In this document: positions 36,436-43,935 of the stretch, in pieces | How positions within the stretch are numbered: position 1 is the stretch's first letter | Layout: each line of letters starts with the position of its first letter | Origin: an uncultured Paracoccaceae bacterium | Lineage (GTDB): Bacteria > Pseudomonadota > Alphaproteobacteria > Rhodobacterales > Rhodobacteraceae | Assembly: GCA_947503175.1 (NCBI GenBank) | Contig: CANNCO010000001.1 | Location: 496,001-560,000 of the forward strand | DNA length: 64,000 nucleotides | Reading direction: 5' to 3' | Notes under the pieces: generated by a model | What the model was told of the DNA's origin: nothing | The model's input: only the letters and a program-made list of their open reading frames with translations | Database searches by the model: none | Translations under genes and position numbers: made by a program

Positions 36436-36624
36436 GGGAGTTATCCTTACGTAATTGCTGTCGACAGGCGTGTAAATTAAGGCCAACGCCGCGCTGATTC
36501 AAGCGGGAATAGGCCGATCGCTGGCACGAGTTTGCCGGTGGGAGAAATGTGGCGGTTTTCCCCTGCAATCCGGTGGGGACGGTTCCTATATCAAGTCAAT
36601 AACTGTCAGGAAGGAATACAGGAC

Positions 36625-37287
36625 ATGAGCAAAGCACTTATTGCCCTTGTCGTCATTGCGCTGCTGGGGGTCGGGGCCTTTATCCTGATCGGAAACCAGA
36701 CGCCGGTGGCGGAGGACACGGCCCCCGCAGAGACGGCAACCGAAGACGCGGCCGAGGCTGCGGATGACGCGGCCACTGCCGCCGAAGACGCTGCGGACGC
36801 TGCAGGCGAAGCGGTTGAGGGCGCGATCGAAGGCGCCACGGAAGCTGCAGAAGGCGCCGCCGATGCCGTGACCGATGCCGTCGAGGGTGCTGCCGAGGCC
36901 GTTGAAGGCGCGATCGAAGGCGCCACGGAAGCTGCAGAAGGTGCTGTCGAAGGGACGACCGAAGCTGTTGAAGGCGCTGCCGACACGGCGTCAGGCGCCA
37001 CCGAGAGTGCCGTCGAAAGCGCCGCGGACACGGCAACGGATGCGACCGAAGGCGCCGCTGAAACCGCGACCGAGATGGCATCGGATGCCGCCGAAGGTGC
37101 GACCGGTCTTGCCGATGCCCTGACCGTCGAGGGGTTCGATTTCGACCGCGCGGCCGAGGCAATTCAGAACTCGGATCTTGGCGATCTTCAGAAAACCTCG
37201 CTGACCGCCGCCCTTGAAGGCGCGCGCGACAACCCTGACCTCTTGCAGGATGTGCTTGAGCAGGTGCGCGGCGCGCTGGGTCTGTAA
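36625..37287 (+). CDS. Membrane-anchored Ala/Glu/Gly-rich repeat protein
   Basis: 220 residues. N-terminal signal anchor (ALIALVVIALLGVGAFILIG), then about 130 residues of Ala/Glu/Gly/Asp/Thr helical repeats (EGAIEGATEAAEG repeated with a 30-residue spacing), and a C-terminal folded part (LTVEGFDFDRAAEAIQNSDL to QVRGALGL). Highly acidic; likely a periplasmic or exposed coiled rod. The DNA for 36811-36853 recurs at 36901-36943 almost unchanged, so the length may vary between strains. AGGAA ribosome-binding site. Confidence 0.8.
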   Translation: MSKALIALVVIALLGVGAFILIGNQTPVAEDTAPAETATEDAAEAADDAATAAEDAADAAGEAVEGAIEGATEAAEGAADAVTDAVEGAAEAVEGAIEGATEAAEGAVEGTTEAVEGAADTASGATESAVESAADTATDATEGAAETATEMASDAAEGATGLADALTVEGFDFDRAAEAIQNSDLGDLQKTSLTAALEGARDNPDLLQDVLEQVRGALGL

Positions 37288-37299
37288 GCTTGCGGGAAG

Positions 37300-37329
37300 G
37301 GCCGCGCCCTTGCCGGGCGCGGCCTTTTT
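37300..37329 (+). terminator. Strong intrinsic terminator
   Basis: Perfect 10-bp stem GGCCGCGCCC / GGGCGCGGCC with loop TTGCC and a TTTTT tail, directly abutting the stop of the convergent ferredoxin reductase gene. Confidence 0.9.
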
Positions 37330-38166
37330 CTATCCGACGAAGGCCTTTTCGACCACGTAGTGTTTCGGGTCGGAATTTGCGCCTTCCTCCAGCCCGAAGC
37401 CTTCGAGGATCTCCTTGAGATCGAGGTTCAGACCGATGGAGCCGCAGACCATGGCGCGGTCGGCCTCGGGGCCGAAGCCGTCGACACCCAGATCGGCGAA
37501 CAGCGAGCCGTCCTTCAGAAGCGTCGTGATCCGGCCCATCTTGGGGCTCTCGTCGCGCGTCGTGGTAGGATAGTAGGTAAGCTTGGACAGATGCTCTTCG
37601 CCCAGAAGCTCCTGCATCAGCTCGTCCGATTTCAGGCTGTCGATCAGATCGCGGCTATAGGTCAACTCGGCCAGCTCGCGGCAGGTATGGGTGACGATCA
37701 CGCGTTCGAACCGCTCATAGGTTTCGGGATCGCGCAGGAGCGAGGCGAAGGGCGCGAAGCCGGTGCCCGTCGCAAAGAGCCAGAGCCGCTTGCCGGGCAG
37801 AAGCGCGTCATGAACGAGCGTGCCCACGGGCTTGGGCCGCAGGATGATCTGATCGCCGGGCTGGATGTGCTGAAGCCGCGAGGTCAGCGGGCCGTCCTGT
37901 ACCTTGATCGAATAGAACTCCAGCTCGTCGTCCCATGAGGGCGAGGCAATGGAATAGGCGCGCAAAAGCGGTTTGCCGTTCTCGCCCATGAGGCCGATCA
38001 TCACGAACTCGCCCGACCGGAACCGCAGGCTTTGGGGCCGCGAAACCCGGAAGGAAAACAGGCGGTCGGTGTAGTGCTTCACCTCTGTGACGGTCTGGGC
38101 GTCGGGCAGGGTGGGGACTTTGGCGGCGGTGGCTTCGGTCACGGGGCGTTGCTCTGTCATTGTCAT
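37330..38166 (-). CDS. fpr: Ferredoxin-NADP reductase
   Basis: 278 residues (272 from the second ATG at 38160). FAD site RAYSIASP, NADP site FATGTGFAPFASLLRD, C-terminal HYVVEKAFVG of the bacterial FPR class. Moves electrons between NADPH and ferredoxin/flavodoxin; here it probably supplies the sulfite reductase upstream on the same strand. A perfect 16-base palindrome (38170-38185) lies immediately before the start. Confidence 0.93.
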   Translation of the reverse strand: MTMTEQRPVTEATAAKVPTLPDAQTVTEVKHYTDRLFSFRVSRPQSLRFRSGEFVMIGLMGENGKPLLRAYSIASPSWDDELEFYSIKVQDGPLTSRLQHIQPGDQIILRPKPVGTLVHDALLPGKRLWLFATGTGFAPFASLLRDPETYERFERVIVTHTCRELAELTYSRDLIDSLKSDELMQELLGEEHLSKLTYYPTTTRDESPKMGRITTLLKDGSLFADLGVDGFGPEADRAMVCGSIGLNLDLKEILEGFGLEEGANSDPKHYVVEKAFVG

Positions 38167-38169
38167 AGG

Positions 38170-38185
38170 GCGGGGATATCCCCGC
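38170..38185. promoter_or_regulatory. Perfect palindrome before fpr
   Basis: GCGGGGATATCCCCGC is a perfect 16-base palindrome beginning four bases before the fpr start codon, where a ribosome-binding site is expected. It could fold and modulate translation, or bind a protein. Confidence 0.4.
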
Positions 38186-38222
38186 GCTCCCTCTTACGCG
38201 TTGATGTGGATCAGGAAAAGGC

Positions 38223-38651
38223 TCAGCCGCGCAGGCGCGACTGATAGTCATTGGATTGCCAGTCGGCGCGGGCCAGCCATTGGGCTTCGGGCTGGCGGGT
38301 GGCAAGGTCGGGGCCGATCTCGACCTCGTCGAAACCGGCGCGCCGCGCCATGGCATATTGATCGGCCAGAACGTGGCCTGCGGCGCGCATCCGGCCGGGA
38401 TATCCCATGCGCCGGATCAGGCGGGCGAGCGTGAAGCCGCGCCCGTCGGCGAAGGAGGGAAAATCGATACGGATCAGGTCGATGGCGTCGAGATGACCGG
38501 CAAGATCCGCGGGATCGGCGTCGGATGCGAGGTCCACCCCCACGGCGGGGCAGTCATTGGCGGCCAGCCGCTCGGGTGGCATGAAGCCGTGGGTCCAGTC
38601 GTCGGGCGCGAACCCGCTATCGGTCACGAGTGTCTGTCGATCTTGTGTCAT
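38223..38651 (-). CDS. DUF934 protein of the sulfate-assimilation operon
   Basis: 142 residues from the ATG at 38651. LAANDCPAVGVDLASDADP, LIRIDFPSFADGRGFTLARLIR and GYPGRMRAAGHVLADQYAMARRAGFDEVEI match DUF934, long found next to sulfite reductase genes. Probably an accessory factor of sulfite reduction; mechanism not established. In-frame sequence upstream comes from a dispersed repeat. Confidence 0.85.
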   Translation of the reverse strand: MTQDRQTLVTDSGFAPDDWTHGFMPPERLAANDCPAVGVDLASDADPADLAGHLDAIDLIRIDFPSFADGRGFTLARLIRRMGYPGRMRAAGHVLADQYAMARRAGFDEVEIGPDLATRQPEAQWLARADWQSNDYQSRLRG

Positions 38652-38652
38652 A

Positions 38653-38690
38653 TCGCCTTCGTCTTGTTCCAAATACGCTAATTCCGCATT
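38653..38690. repeat. Short dispersed repeat, copy B
   Basis: Partner of the element at 21956-21990 (about 26 of 31 aligned bases agree by eye). It lies directly upstream of the DUF934 start codon, between cysH and DUF934. Confidence 0.55.
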
Positions 38691-38710
38691 TTGCCGCCTG
38701 CCTGTGTGGC

Positions 38711-39454
38711 TCAAAGCGGGGCGCGAACGGGCACGGCCCGGCCACCCACATAGTGAATGCCGCATTCAAGCTTTTCCCGGTCCCGCCAGCGCCCGGCGCG
38801 CGGGTCTTCGCCCTCGGCCACACGGGTCGTGCAGGGGGCGCATCCGATCGAAGGAAAGCCATTGGCGACAAGGGGATGACGCGGCAGGCGATTGTTCAGG
38901 ATGTAGTCCTGCACGTCGTCCGGCGTCCAATGCGCAAGGGGGTTCACCTTGATCCGCGCGCCTGCCTCGTCCTCGAAGAACTCCATCGTCGCGCGGCGTC
39001 CGCCCTGAAAGCGTTTCCGGCCGGTGATCCAGGCATCGAAAGGCGCCAGCGCATCTTCCAGCGGTTCGATCTTGCGGAGCGTGCAGCAGGCATCGGGGTC
39101 GGACAGGTGCAAGTCGCCCTCGGGGTCGCGCAGGAAGGTTTCGGTGCGGTCCGGTGTCAGGACGCGGATATCCGCGAGGCCCAGACGATCCGCGATCTCG
39201 CGCTGATAGTCCAGCGTTTCGGCAAACAGCATCTGGGTGTCGAGGAACAGGACCGGCACGGAGCGGTCGAGGACCGAAACCATGTGCAGAAGCGCCACCG
39301 ATTCCGCTCCGAAGGACGAGACCATGGCGGTTCGCCCGACCTGGGGATCGTTCAGGGCGTGTTCCAGCACCGAGATAGCGGAATGGTGTCGATAGCGCGC
39401 GTTCAGGTCGTGAACGCGCTCCGAGACAGGGGCGAGGGGTGATTCAAGCGGCAT
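38711..39454 (-). CDS. cysH: Assimilatory adenylyl-sulfate (APS) reductase, CysH family
   Basis: 247 residues. PP-loop MVSSFGAESVALLH (44-57), catalytic Cys C231 in ECGIH, and two Cys pairs, CC (123-124) and CAPC (205, 208), that bind a 4Fe-4S cluster. The cluster marks an enzyme that reduces APS, not PAPS, so no APS kinase step is needed. Product sulfite feeds the reductase encoded just upstream, which it overlaps by 11 bases. Confidence 0.93.
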   Translation of the reverse strand: MPLESPLAPVSERVHDLNARYRHHSAISVLEHALNDPQVGRTAMVSSFGAESVALLHMVSVLDRSVPVLFLDTQMLFAETLDYQREIADRLGLADIRVLTPDRTETFLRDPEGDLHLSDPDACCTLRKIEPLEDALAPFDAWITGRKRFQGGRRATMEFFEDEAGARIKVNPLAHWTPDDVQDYILNNRLPRHPLVANGFPSIGCAPCTTRVAEGEDPRAGRWRDREKLECGIHYVGGRAVPVRAPL

Positions 39455-41105
39455 CGCGGCGCTCCTTTGCTTCCGGATAGAGCGCGGCCTTGAACGGGGC
39501 CATGCCGAGGCGGCGATAGGCCTCGATGAATGTCTCGTCGGGGTCTTCGCGGTGGTCCAGATAGGCTGTGATCAGGCGCTCGATGGCCGGCACGATCTCG
39601 TCATAGGCGAAACCGGGGCCTGCGCGTTCGCCGATGGTGGCGGTTTCGGTGCCGTCGCCGCCCAGCGTGATCTGGTAGTTTTCGACGCCTGCGCGGTCGA
39701 GGCCCAGGATGCCGATATGGCCCACATGGTGGTGGCCGCAGGCATTGATGCAGCCCGAGATCTTGATCTTGAGCGCACCGATATCGTGTTCGAGCTTCAA
39801 CTCGTCGAACCGCGTGGCGATTTTCTGCGCTACCGGGATCGAGCGGGCGGTGGCGAGCGCGCAGTAATCCATGCCGGGGCAGGCGATGATGTCGGAGACA
39901 AGGCCGATATTTGCGGTGGCGAGGCCCACGTCGCGCAGGGCCGTGTAGAGATCGGGCAGCACGTCGCGGGGGACATGGGGCAGGATCACGTTCTGTTCGT
40001 GGCTGATGCGCAGCTCGTCATAGGCGTAGCGTTCGGCGAGGTCCGCCATCACCCGCATCTGGTCTGCGGTTGCGTCGCCCGGCGTGGCGCCGTGGGCTTT
40101 GAGGCTGATCGAGACGATGGCGTGATCGTCGCGCCTGTGCGGGGTGATGTTGGTATCGTGCCATGAGCGATAGGCGGCGTTCTGGTCTGCCGCTGGCAGG
40201 TTTTCCACTGTGCGGAAGGCGGGCGGTGCGAATTGCGCCTCGATCCCCGCCAGAAGCTCCTGATCGACGCCCGAGAAGGCGGGCCGGATCTCGGCAAAGC
40301 GGGCCTCGACGAGGCGGGAAATCTCTTCGATCCCATGTTCGTGCACGGTGATCTTGATGCGTGCCTTGTATTTGTTGTCGCGGCGTCCGAGGAGGTTGTA
40401 GACGCTGACGATCGCCTCGACATAGGGCAGCAGATCGGCCTTGGGCAGGAAGTCCCGGATGACCTTGCCGACCATGGGCGTGCGGCCAAGGCCGCCGCCG
40501 ACGATGACCTCGAAACCGGCCTCGCCGTCCCGCTCGACCATGCGCAGGCCGATATCGTGGGCCTTGGTCACGGCGCGGTCATTGGGTGAGCCTGTGATGG
40601 CGATCTTGAACTTGCGGGGCAGGAACTGAAACTCCGGGTGATCGGTTGACCATTGTCGCAGAAGCTCGGCCACGGGCCGGGGATCGGCGATTTCGTCGGC
40701 TGCGGCCCCTGCGAAATGGTCGGCGGTGACGTTGCGGATCGTGTTTCCGGATGTCTGGATCGCGTGCATGCCCACATCGGCAAGGGCGTCGAGCATGTCG
40801 GGCACGTCGCGCAGTTTGGGCCAGTTGTACTGGATGTTCTGGCGGGTGGTGAAATGACCGTAGCCGCGATCCCAGCGTTCAGCGATATGGGCCAACTGCC
40901 GCATCTGGGCGGAGTTGAGCGTGCCATAGGGGATCGCCACGCGCAGCATATAGGCGTGGAGTTGCAGGTAGAGGCCATTCATCAGGCGCAGGGGCTTGAA
41001 CTCATCCTCGGAGAGCGACCCGTCGATGCGGCGGTTCACCTGCGCGCGGAACTCGCCGACGCGGTTGCGGACGAAGGCGTCGTCGAAGGCATTGTACTTA
41101 TACAT
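39444..41105 (-). CDS. cysI: Sulfite/nitrite reductase, siroheme-4Fe-4S hemoprotein
   Basis: 553 residues from the ATG at 41105. Cluster/siroheme ligands: C409-x5-C415 (CPGMDYC) and C452-x3-C456 (CINAC). RQNIQYNWPKLRDVPD and the duplicated ferredoxin-like domains fit the family. Reduces sulfite to sulfide for cysteine synthesis; nitrite reduction cannot be excluded by sequence. Overlaps DUF2849 (8 bases) and cysH (11 bases). Confidence 0.93.
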   Translation of the reverse strand: MYKYNAFDDAFVRNRVGEFRAQVNRRIDGSLSEDEFKPLRLMNGLYLQLHAYMLRVAIPYGTLNSAQMRQLAHIAERWDRGYGHFTTRQNIQYNWPKLRDVPDMLDALADVGMHAIQTSGNTIRNVTADHFAGAAADEIADPRPVAELLRQWSTDHPEFQFLPRKFKIAITGSPNDRAVTKAHDIGLRMVERDGEAGFEVIVGGGLGRTPMVGKVIRDFLPKADLLPYVEAIVSVYNLLGRRDNKYKARIKITVHEHGIEEISRLVEARFAEIRPAFSGVDQELLAGIEAQFAPPAFRTVENLPAADQNAAYRSWHDTNITPHRRDDHAIVSISLKAHGATPGDATADQMRVMADLAERYAYDELRISHEQNVILPHVPRDVLPDLYTALRDVGLATANIGLVSDIIACPGMDYCALATARSIPVAQKIATRFDELKLEHDIGALKIKISGCINACGHHHVGHIGILGLDRAGVENYQITLGGDGTETATIGERAGPGFAYDEIVPAIERLITAYLDHREDPDETFIEAYRRLGMAPFKAALYPEAKERRDAA

Positions 41106-41406
41106 ATTGGGCGTCCGCCTGTTTGCCGTGGGCATAGTTCGAGGGGCCGCGGGTGCGGAAATCCTCGCGGAAATGAGTGGGTTCGGGGCCGTTCGGCCCT
41201 GCTTTCGCATCCGCCAGATAGGCACCGACGACAATCTCGGGCTGGCTTTCGGCGTGAAGGAGGCGGAGTTGCGCATGCGCCTCGTCCTCGATCAATTCGG
41301 CGCGGGCCATGTCGCGGGTCCATGCGTCATCGGCGGTGAGCCAGACGACATCGCCCTCAAGCAGGTCATTCGCGGTGACGACTTTCGGTGTGAACTGGCG
41401 GCTCAT
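41098..41406 (-). CDS. DUF2849 protein
   Basis: 102 residues. SRQFTPKVVTANDLLEGDVVWL and VVGAYLADAKAGPNGPEPTHFREDFRTRGPSNYAHGK in pieces match DUF2849, found almost only between siroheme synthase and sulfite reductase genes. Role unknown, presumably in sulfite reductase maturation. Overlaps cysG by four bases and cysI by eight. Confidence 0.88.
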   Translation of the reverse strand: MSRQFTPKVVTANDLLEGDVVWLTADDAWTRDMARAELIEDEAHAQLRLLHAESQPEIVVGAYLADAKAGPNGPEPTHFREDFRTRGPSNYAHGKQADAQYV

Positions 41407-42803
41407 AGGGCAAGCTCCTGTTGCGGAAGGGTGGGGGTCACGGCCAGTGCCGCGCGGGGGGCAAGGCCATAGAGGGTAAGCGCTGGGCCGGTCATGTGGG
41501 CGGCGCTGAGGTCGGGTTCGAGATGGGTGAGGGTCGTTTCGAGCACGCGTTCGTCGGGGCGCGAGGCGTTTTCGATCACGGTGACGGGCGTGGCCGGGTC
41601 GGCCCCGTGCATCATCAGGCGGCCCTGTATGAAGCGCGCGGATTTCTTGCCCATATAGATCGCGGCGACCTCACCGGGGCGGGCGAGGGCGGCCCAGTCG
41701 TGTTCGGCGAAGCCTTTCATGTCGTGGCCGGTGAGGAAGCGGACCGAGGCGTTGCGGTGGCGCTTGGTCAGGCTCTGGCCGATGCCCGCGACAGCCGCCG
41801 AGGCGGCAGTGATGCCGGGGACGATGGTGAAAGCGATGCCTGCACCGGTGACGGCGTCGATCTCTTCGTCGAGACGGCCGAAGACGGTGGAATCGCCCGA
41901 TTTCAGGCGGACGACATGGGCGCCCGACTTGGCGTGTTCGACGATCAGCGCGTTGATGTCGACTTGTTTCATGGACGGCCCGAAGCCTTCTTTGCCGGCG
42001 TCGAAGATCTGTGCCTCGCGCCGGACTAGTTCGAGGATCTCAGGCGAGATCAGGCGGTCGTGGATCACGACGTCCGCCGTATCGAGCGCCTTGCGGGCCT
42101 TTAAGGTCAGGAGTTCGGGATCGCCGGGGCCGGCGCCAACGAAATCGACGCGGCCCGGTGTGGTTTCGCGGTTCAGGTGGGTTTCGAGCAGGGTGTCGAG
42201 GGTTGCGGGCAGGGCGGTTTCGTCCTGTTCCGTGAGCGTGCGGGGCCCCGCCGTATCATAGTATTCGGCCCAGAAATCCCGGCGGGAGCGGCCCATGGGG
42301 AGTGCCCTTGTGCGGGTGCGGAAGCCCTTGGCGATGCGGGCGAGGGTGCCGAGGGTGGGGGACAGGTGTTCTTCGAGATGGGCCTTGATGCGGCGGGCGA
42401 GGACCGGGGCCGTGCCTTCGGTGCCGATGGCCACGGTCACCGGATCGCGGTCAACGATGGCGGGCGTGATGAACTGCGAGCCTTCGAGGTTGTCGACCAT
42501 GTTCACCAGCGCGCCGTCGGCGCGGGCGAGGCGCGCCGTGCGGGCGTCTTCGGCGTCATCGTCCGAGGCGGCGTAGAAGAGCGCGGCGCAGGTCGCGTCG
42601 CCGGGGCCGAAATCGCGGCGGAGAAGGGTCAGACGGCCTTCCCCGGCCCAGCCTTCGATCTCGGCTGCAGGGTTTTGCGCGAAGACTGTCAGCCGGGCTT
42701 CGGTCTTGAGCAGCAACCGGAGCTTGGCGATAGCGGCGTCACCGCCGCCTGCGATGACGATGCGGCGGCCTTCGACGGCCAGAAAGATCGGAAAGTGTTT
42801 CAT
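41403..42803 (-). CDS. cysG: Siroheme synthase CysG (trifunctional)
   Basis: 466 residues from the ATG at 42803. N-terminal precorrin-2 dehydrogenase/ferrochelatase (FLAVEGRRIVIAGGGDAA) and C-terminal uroporphyrinogen-III methyltransferase (VDFVGAGPGDPELLTLKARK, DRLISPEILEL). Makes the siroheme needed by the reductase in this operon. First gene of the operon, divergent from the Lrp-type regulator. Confidence 0.94.
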   Translation of the reverse strand: MKHFPIFLAVEGRRIVIAGGGDAAIAKLRLLLKTEARLTVFAQNPAAEIEGWAGEGRLTLLRRDFGPGDATCAALFYAASDDDAEDARTARLARADGALVNMVDNLEGSQFITPAIVDRDPVTVAIGTEGTAPVLARRIKAHLEEHLSPTLGTLARIAKGFRTRTRALPMGRSRRDFWAEYYDTAGPRTLTEQDETALPATLDTLLETHLNRETTPGRVDFVGAGPGDPELLTLKARKALDTADVVIHDRLISPEILELVRREAQIFDAGKEGFGPSMKQVDINALIVEHAKSGAHVVRLKSGDSTVFGRLDEEIDAVTGAGIAFTIVPGITAASAAVAGIGQSLTKRHRNASVRFLTGHDMKGFAEHDWAALARPGEVAAIYMGKKSARFIQGRLMMHGADPATPVTVIENASRPDERVLETTLTHLEPDLSAAHMTGPALTLYGLAPRAALAVTPTLPQQELAL

Positions 42804-42830
42804 CAGCGCCTCTAGTTCTGTGTCCAATAT

Positions 42831-42885
42831 AGAATAATGTTCCGATATGTTGCGAGTATGCTGGTCAAATAAGAACTTTTGTTCT
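42831..42885. promoter_or_regulatory. Candidate regulator sites between cysG and the Lrp gene
   Basis: Two related elements, AGAATAATGTTCC (42831-42843) and AGAAC-TTTT-GTTCT (42872-42885, perfect 5-bp arms), about 41 bases apart, in the 132-base divergent spacer. They may bind the Lrp-family protein encoded to the right. Confidence 0.4.
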
Positions 42886-42935
42886 ATTTCAGGAGCGACT
42901 TGGAACATGCGTTACGGGAAATCGGAGGGATTGGG

Positions 42936-43397
42936 ATGAGCGTCCGGATTGACGACACTGACAGGAAGATCATGGCGGAGTTGCAGCGGGATGCAGGCCA
43001 GTCACTGGATGAAATTGCTCGTGCGGTGGGGTCGTCGAAGACGCCGGTGTGGAACCGCATTCGCAAGCTGCGCGAGGCTGGCGTGCTGGGGCCGCAGACG
43101 GTCGTTCTGGATGCCGAGGCGCTGGGGTTCGAGGCGTGTTTCTTTGTCCTGATCCGGACGTCGGAGCACGAGGCGGACTGGCAACAGAAGTTTCTGGGGG
43201 CGCTCAAGGCGCGGCCCGAGGTGCAAGAGGCGCACCGGCTGGCAGGCGATATCGACTATATCCTGAAGGTCCGGGTAAAAAATGCGCGCGCCTATGACGA
43301 GTTCTATCAGGCGCTGATCTCCGAGGTGAAAATCTATAACGTGACGGCGCTGCTTTCGATGGAGCAGATCAAGTCGACGACGGCGCTGCCGCTGTGA
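42936..43397 (+). CDS. Lrp/AsnC family transcriptional regulator (probable sulfur-operon regulator)
   Basis: 153 residues from the ATG at 42936 (GGAGGG upstream). HTH: IDDTDRKIMAELQRDAGQSLDEIARAVGSSKTPVWNRIRKL in pieces, then an RAM domain (EACFFVLIRT to LLSMEQIKSTTALPL). Divergent from the sulfite-reduction operon, so it probably senses a sulfur amino acid and controls cysG onward. Assignment of target is from position. Confidence 0.9.
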   Translation: MSVRIDDTDRKIMAELQRDAGQSLDEIARAVGSSKTPVWNRIRKLREAGVLGPQTVVLDAEALGFEACFFVLIRTSEHEADWQQKFLGALKARPEVQEAHRLAGDIDYILKVRVKNARAYDEFYQALISEVKIYNVTALLSMEQIKSTTALPL

Positions 43398-43467
43398 CCC
43401 TGAGAAATATCAAGGTCGCTTAGCCGCAGTCGTGAGATGGTTCAGCCCAGATTTCACGGAGGTTGAG

Positions 43468-43935
43468 ATGCCAAGTTTTTCATTCAAGGACGTGACGGAG
43501 ACGCCGTATCTTTATGTGACCAAGAGTTGTTCCATGGACCCGAAAGACATCAGCGCGGCGATGGAAGAGGCCTATGACGAGGTCTGGGGCTGGATGCAAA
43601 AGGAGGGTGTTGAAGCCGCCGGTCGGCCGTTGGCGGTTTATCACAGCTATGATCCGAACAAGATGACGTTTCGTGCGGGGTTTGTCGTGACGCCCGAGGA
43701 TATGGAGAAGGCGGACGGGGCGGTTTCAGCCGATGTGACCCCTGCTGGTCGTGTTCTCCATTACGTACACAAGGGGCCCTATGCGACGCTGCGGGACGAC
43801 TATGCCCTGTTGATGGACTACGCTGAATCGGAAGGGATCGAGATCGATGCGCCAAGCTGGGAGATCTATGTGAACGATCCGGCGGAGGTGTCCGAGGATG
43901 AACTTTTGACCGAGGCCTACATCTCTGTCGCCTGA
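43468..43935 (+). CDS. GyrI-like (AraC effector-binding) domain protein
   Basis: 155 residues from the ATG at 43468 (ACGGAGG upstream). Pattern: YLYVTKSCSMDPKDISAAME, PLAVYHSYDPNKMTFRAGF, PAGRVLHYVHKGPYATLRDDY, and the C-terminal PSWEIYVNDPAEVSEDELLTE. GyrI-like proteins bind small hydrophobic or cationic ligands. No DNA-binding domain. Converges with and overlaps the P450 gene by 19 bases. Confidence 0.85.
   Translation: MPSFSFKDVTETPYLYVTKSCSMDPKDISAAMEEAYDEVWGWMQKEGVEAAGRPLAVYHSYDPNKMTFRAGFVVTPEDMEKADGAVSADVTPAGRVLHYVHKGPYATLRDDYALLMDYAESEGIEIDAPSWEIYVNDPAEVSEDELLTEAYISVA

Noticed and set aside
36811-36943. Tandem repeat that could be taken as a CRISPR or minisatellite
   Set aside because: The repeats are in frame within a coding gene and vary as codons do; no spacer-repeat periodicity.
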